Assembly: GCA_900767505.1 (NCBI GenBank)
Contig: CAAFZG010000133.1
Span: 1-11,904, forward strand
Reading direction: 5' to 3'
DNA length: 11,904 nt
Source of the DNA: Methanomassiliicoccales archaeon
GTDB taxonomy: Archaea > Thermoplasmatota > Thermoplasmata > Methanomassiliicoccales > Methanomethylophilaceae
In this document: in pieces, positions 11,812 through 11,904 of the stretch
Layout: every line of letters begins with the position of its first letter
Position numbering within the stretch: the stretch's first letter is position 1
Notes under the pieces: model-generated
The model's database searches: none
Seen by the model: only the letters and a program-made list of their open reading frames with translations
Told to the model about the DNA's origin: nothing
Position numbers and translations under genes: made by a program

Positions 11812-11904
11812 GGTATGACGGCCATAGCGGCGGGGTCACACCCGGTCCCATTCCGAACCCGGCAGTAAAGTCCGCCCGCGTATCTGTCTGTACTGTATTG
11901 CGCA
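11812..11904 (+). rRNA. rrf: 5S ribosomal RNA, 3' end beyond window
   Basis: The sequence carries the archaeal 5S core: GACGGCCATAGCGGCGGGG, then CACCCGGTCCCATTCCGAAC, then CCGGCAGTAAAG and a matching CCGCC. About 93 of an expected 120-125 bases are present, and the 3' part of helix I is missing because the window ends. The start at 11812 is set by the TATA distance and could be off by a few bases. No 16S or 23S lies upstream in the window. The 5S has its own promoter and stands apart from any rRNA operon, as in Thermoplasmata. Confidence 0.9.

Noticed and set aside
1..11904. CRISPR array, transposase, integrase or phage genes
   Set aside because: I saw no regularly spaced repeats, terminal inverted repeats or mobile-element proteins.

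Overview
The window looks like archaeal chromosome, most likely a methanogen-related Thermoplasmatota (Methanomassiliicoccales-like). The domain call rests on what can be read directly: an archaeal-type NAC protein, TATA boxes about 25-28 bases upstream of tRNA, 5S and protein starts, short or absent leaders, and GGAGGTG-type ribosome binding sites. A solitary 5S rRNA gene with its own TATA box and a HypC hydrogenase chaperone fit that lineage, but placement below domain level is inference.

Layout. Bases 1-410 hold two divergent tRNA genes, Val(UAC) on minus and Gly(CCC) on plus, each with a TATA box. Bases 554-2210 are an amtB-glnK ammonium transport and nitrogen-sensing operon on minus, with an AT-rich upstream region carrying four copies of a TTAGACnnATG-like motif. 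At 2458-3584 a TPR protein (minus) and a DUF2284 cysteine-rich metal-binding protein (plus) diverge from a compact promoter pair, both probably leaderless or nearly so. At 3692-6620 gatC-gatA-gatB form a tightly coupled plus-strand operon with ATGA overlaps. Convergent to it, aspS (6854-8671, minus) encodes a long bacterial-type aspartyl-tRNA synthetase. At 8894-9361 an Lrp/AsnC regulator (minus) diverges from an alaX-nac-hypC run (9436-11236, plus) across a 74-base intergenic region with one AT-rich box and an inverted repeat. A DUF2188 protein (11262-11546, minus) converges on hypC. The 5S rRNA gene starts near 11812 and runs off the window.

How the genes fit together. The central theme is protein-synthesis quality and amino-acid supply. 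GatCAB plus an AspRS that carries the two residues linked to a non-discriminating enzyme in Pseudomonas aeruginosa (His31 and a Gly at 89) would make Asn-tRNA(Asn) by transamidation. AlaX-L clears mischarged tRNA(Ala), NAC handles nascent chains, and amtB-glnK controls ammonium entry. The Lrp regulator probably controls itself and possibly alaX. I saw no mobile element, CRISPR array or phage gene. The best leads are the likely transferred, relaxed-specificity AspRS beside gatCAB, the unusual GatA active-site signature, and the repeated motif upstream of amtB.
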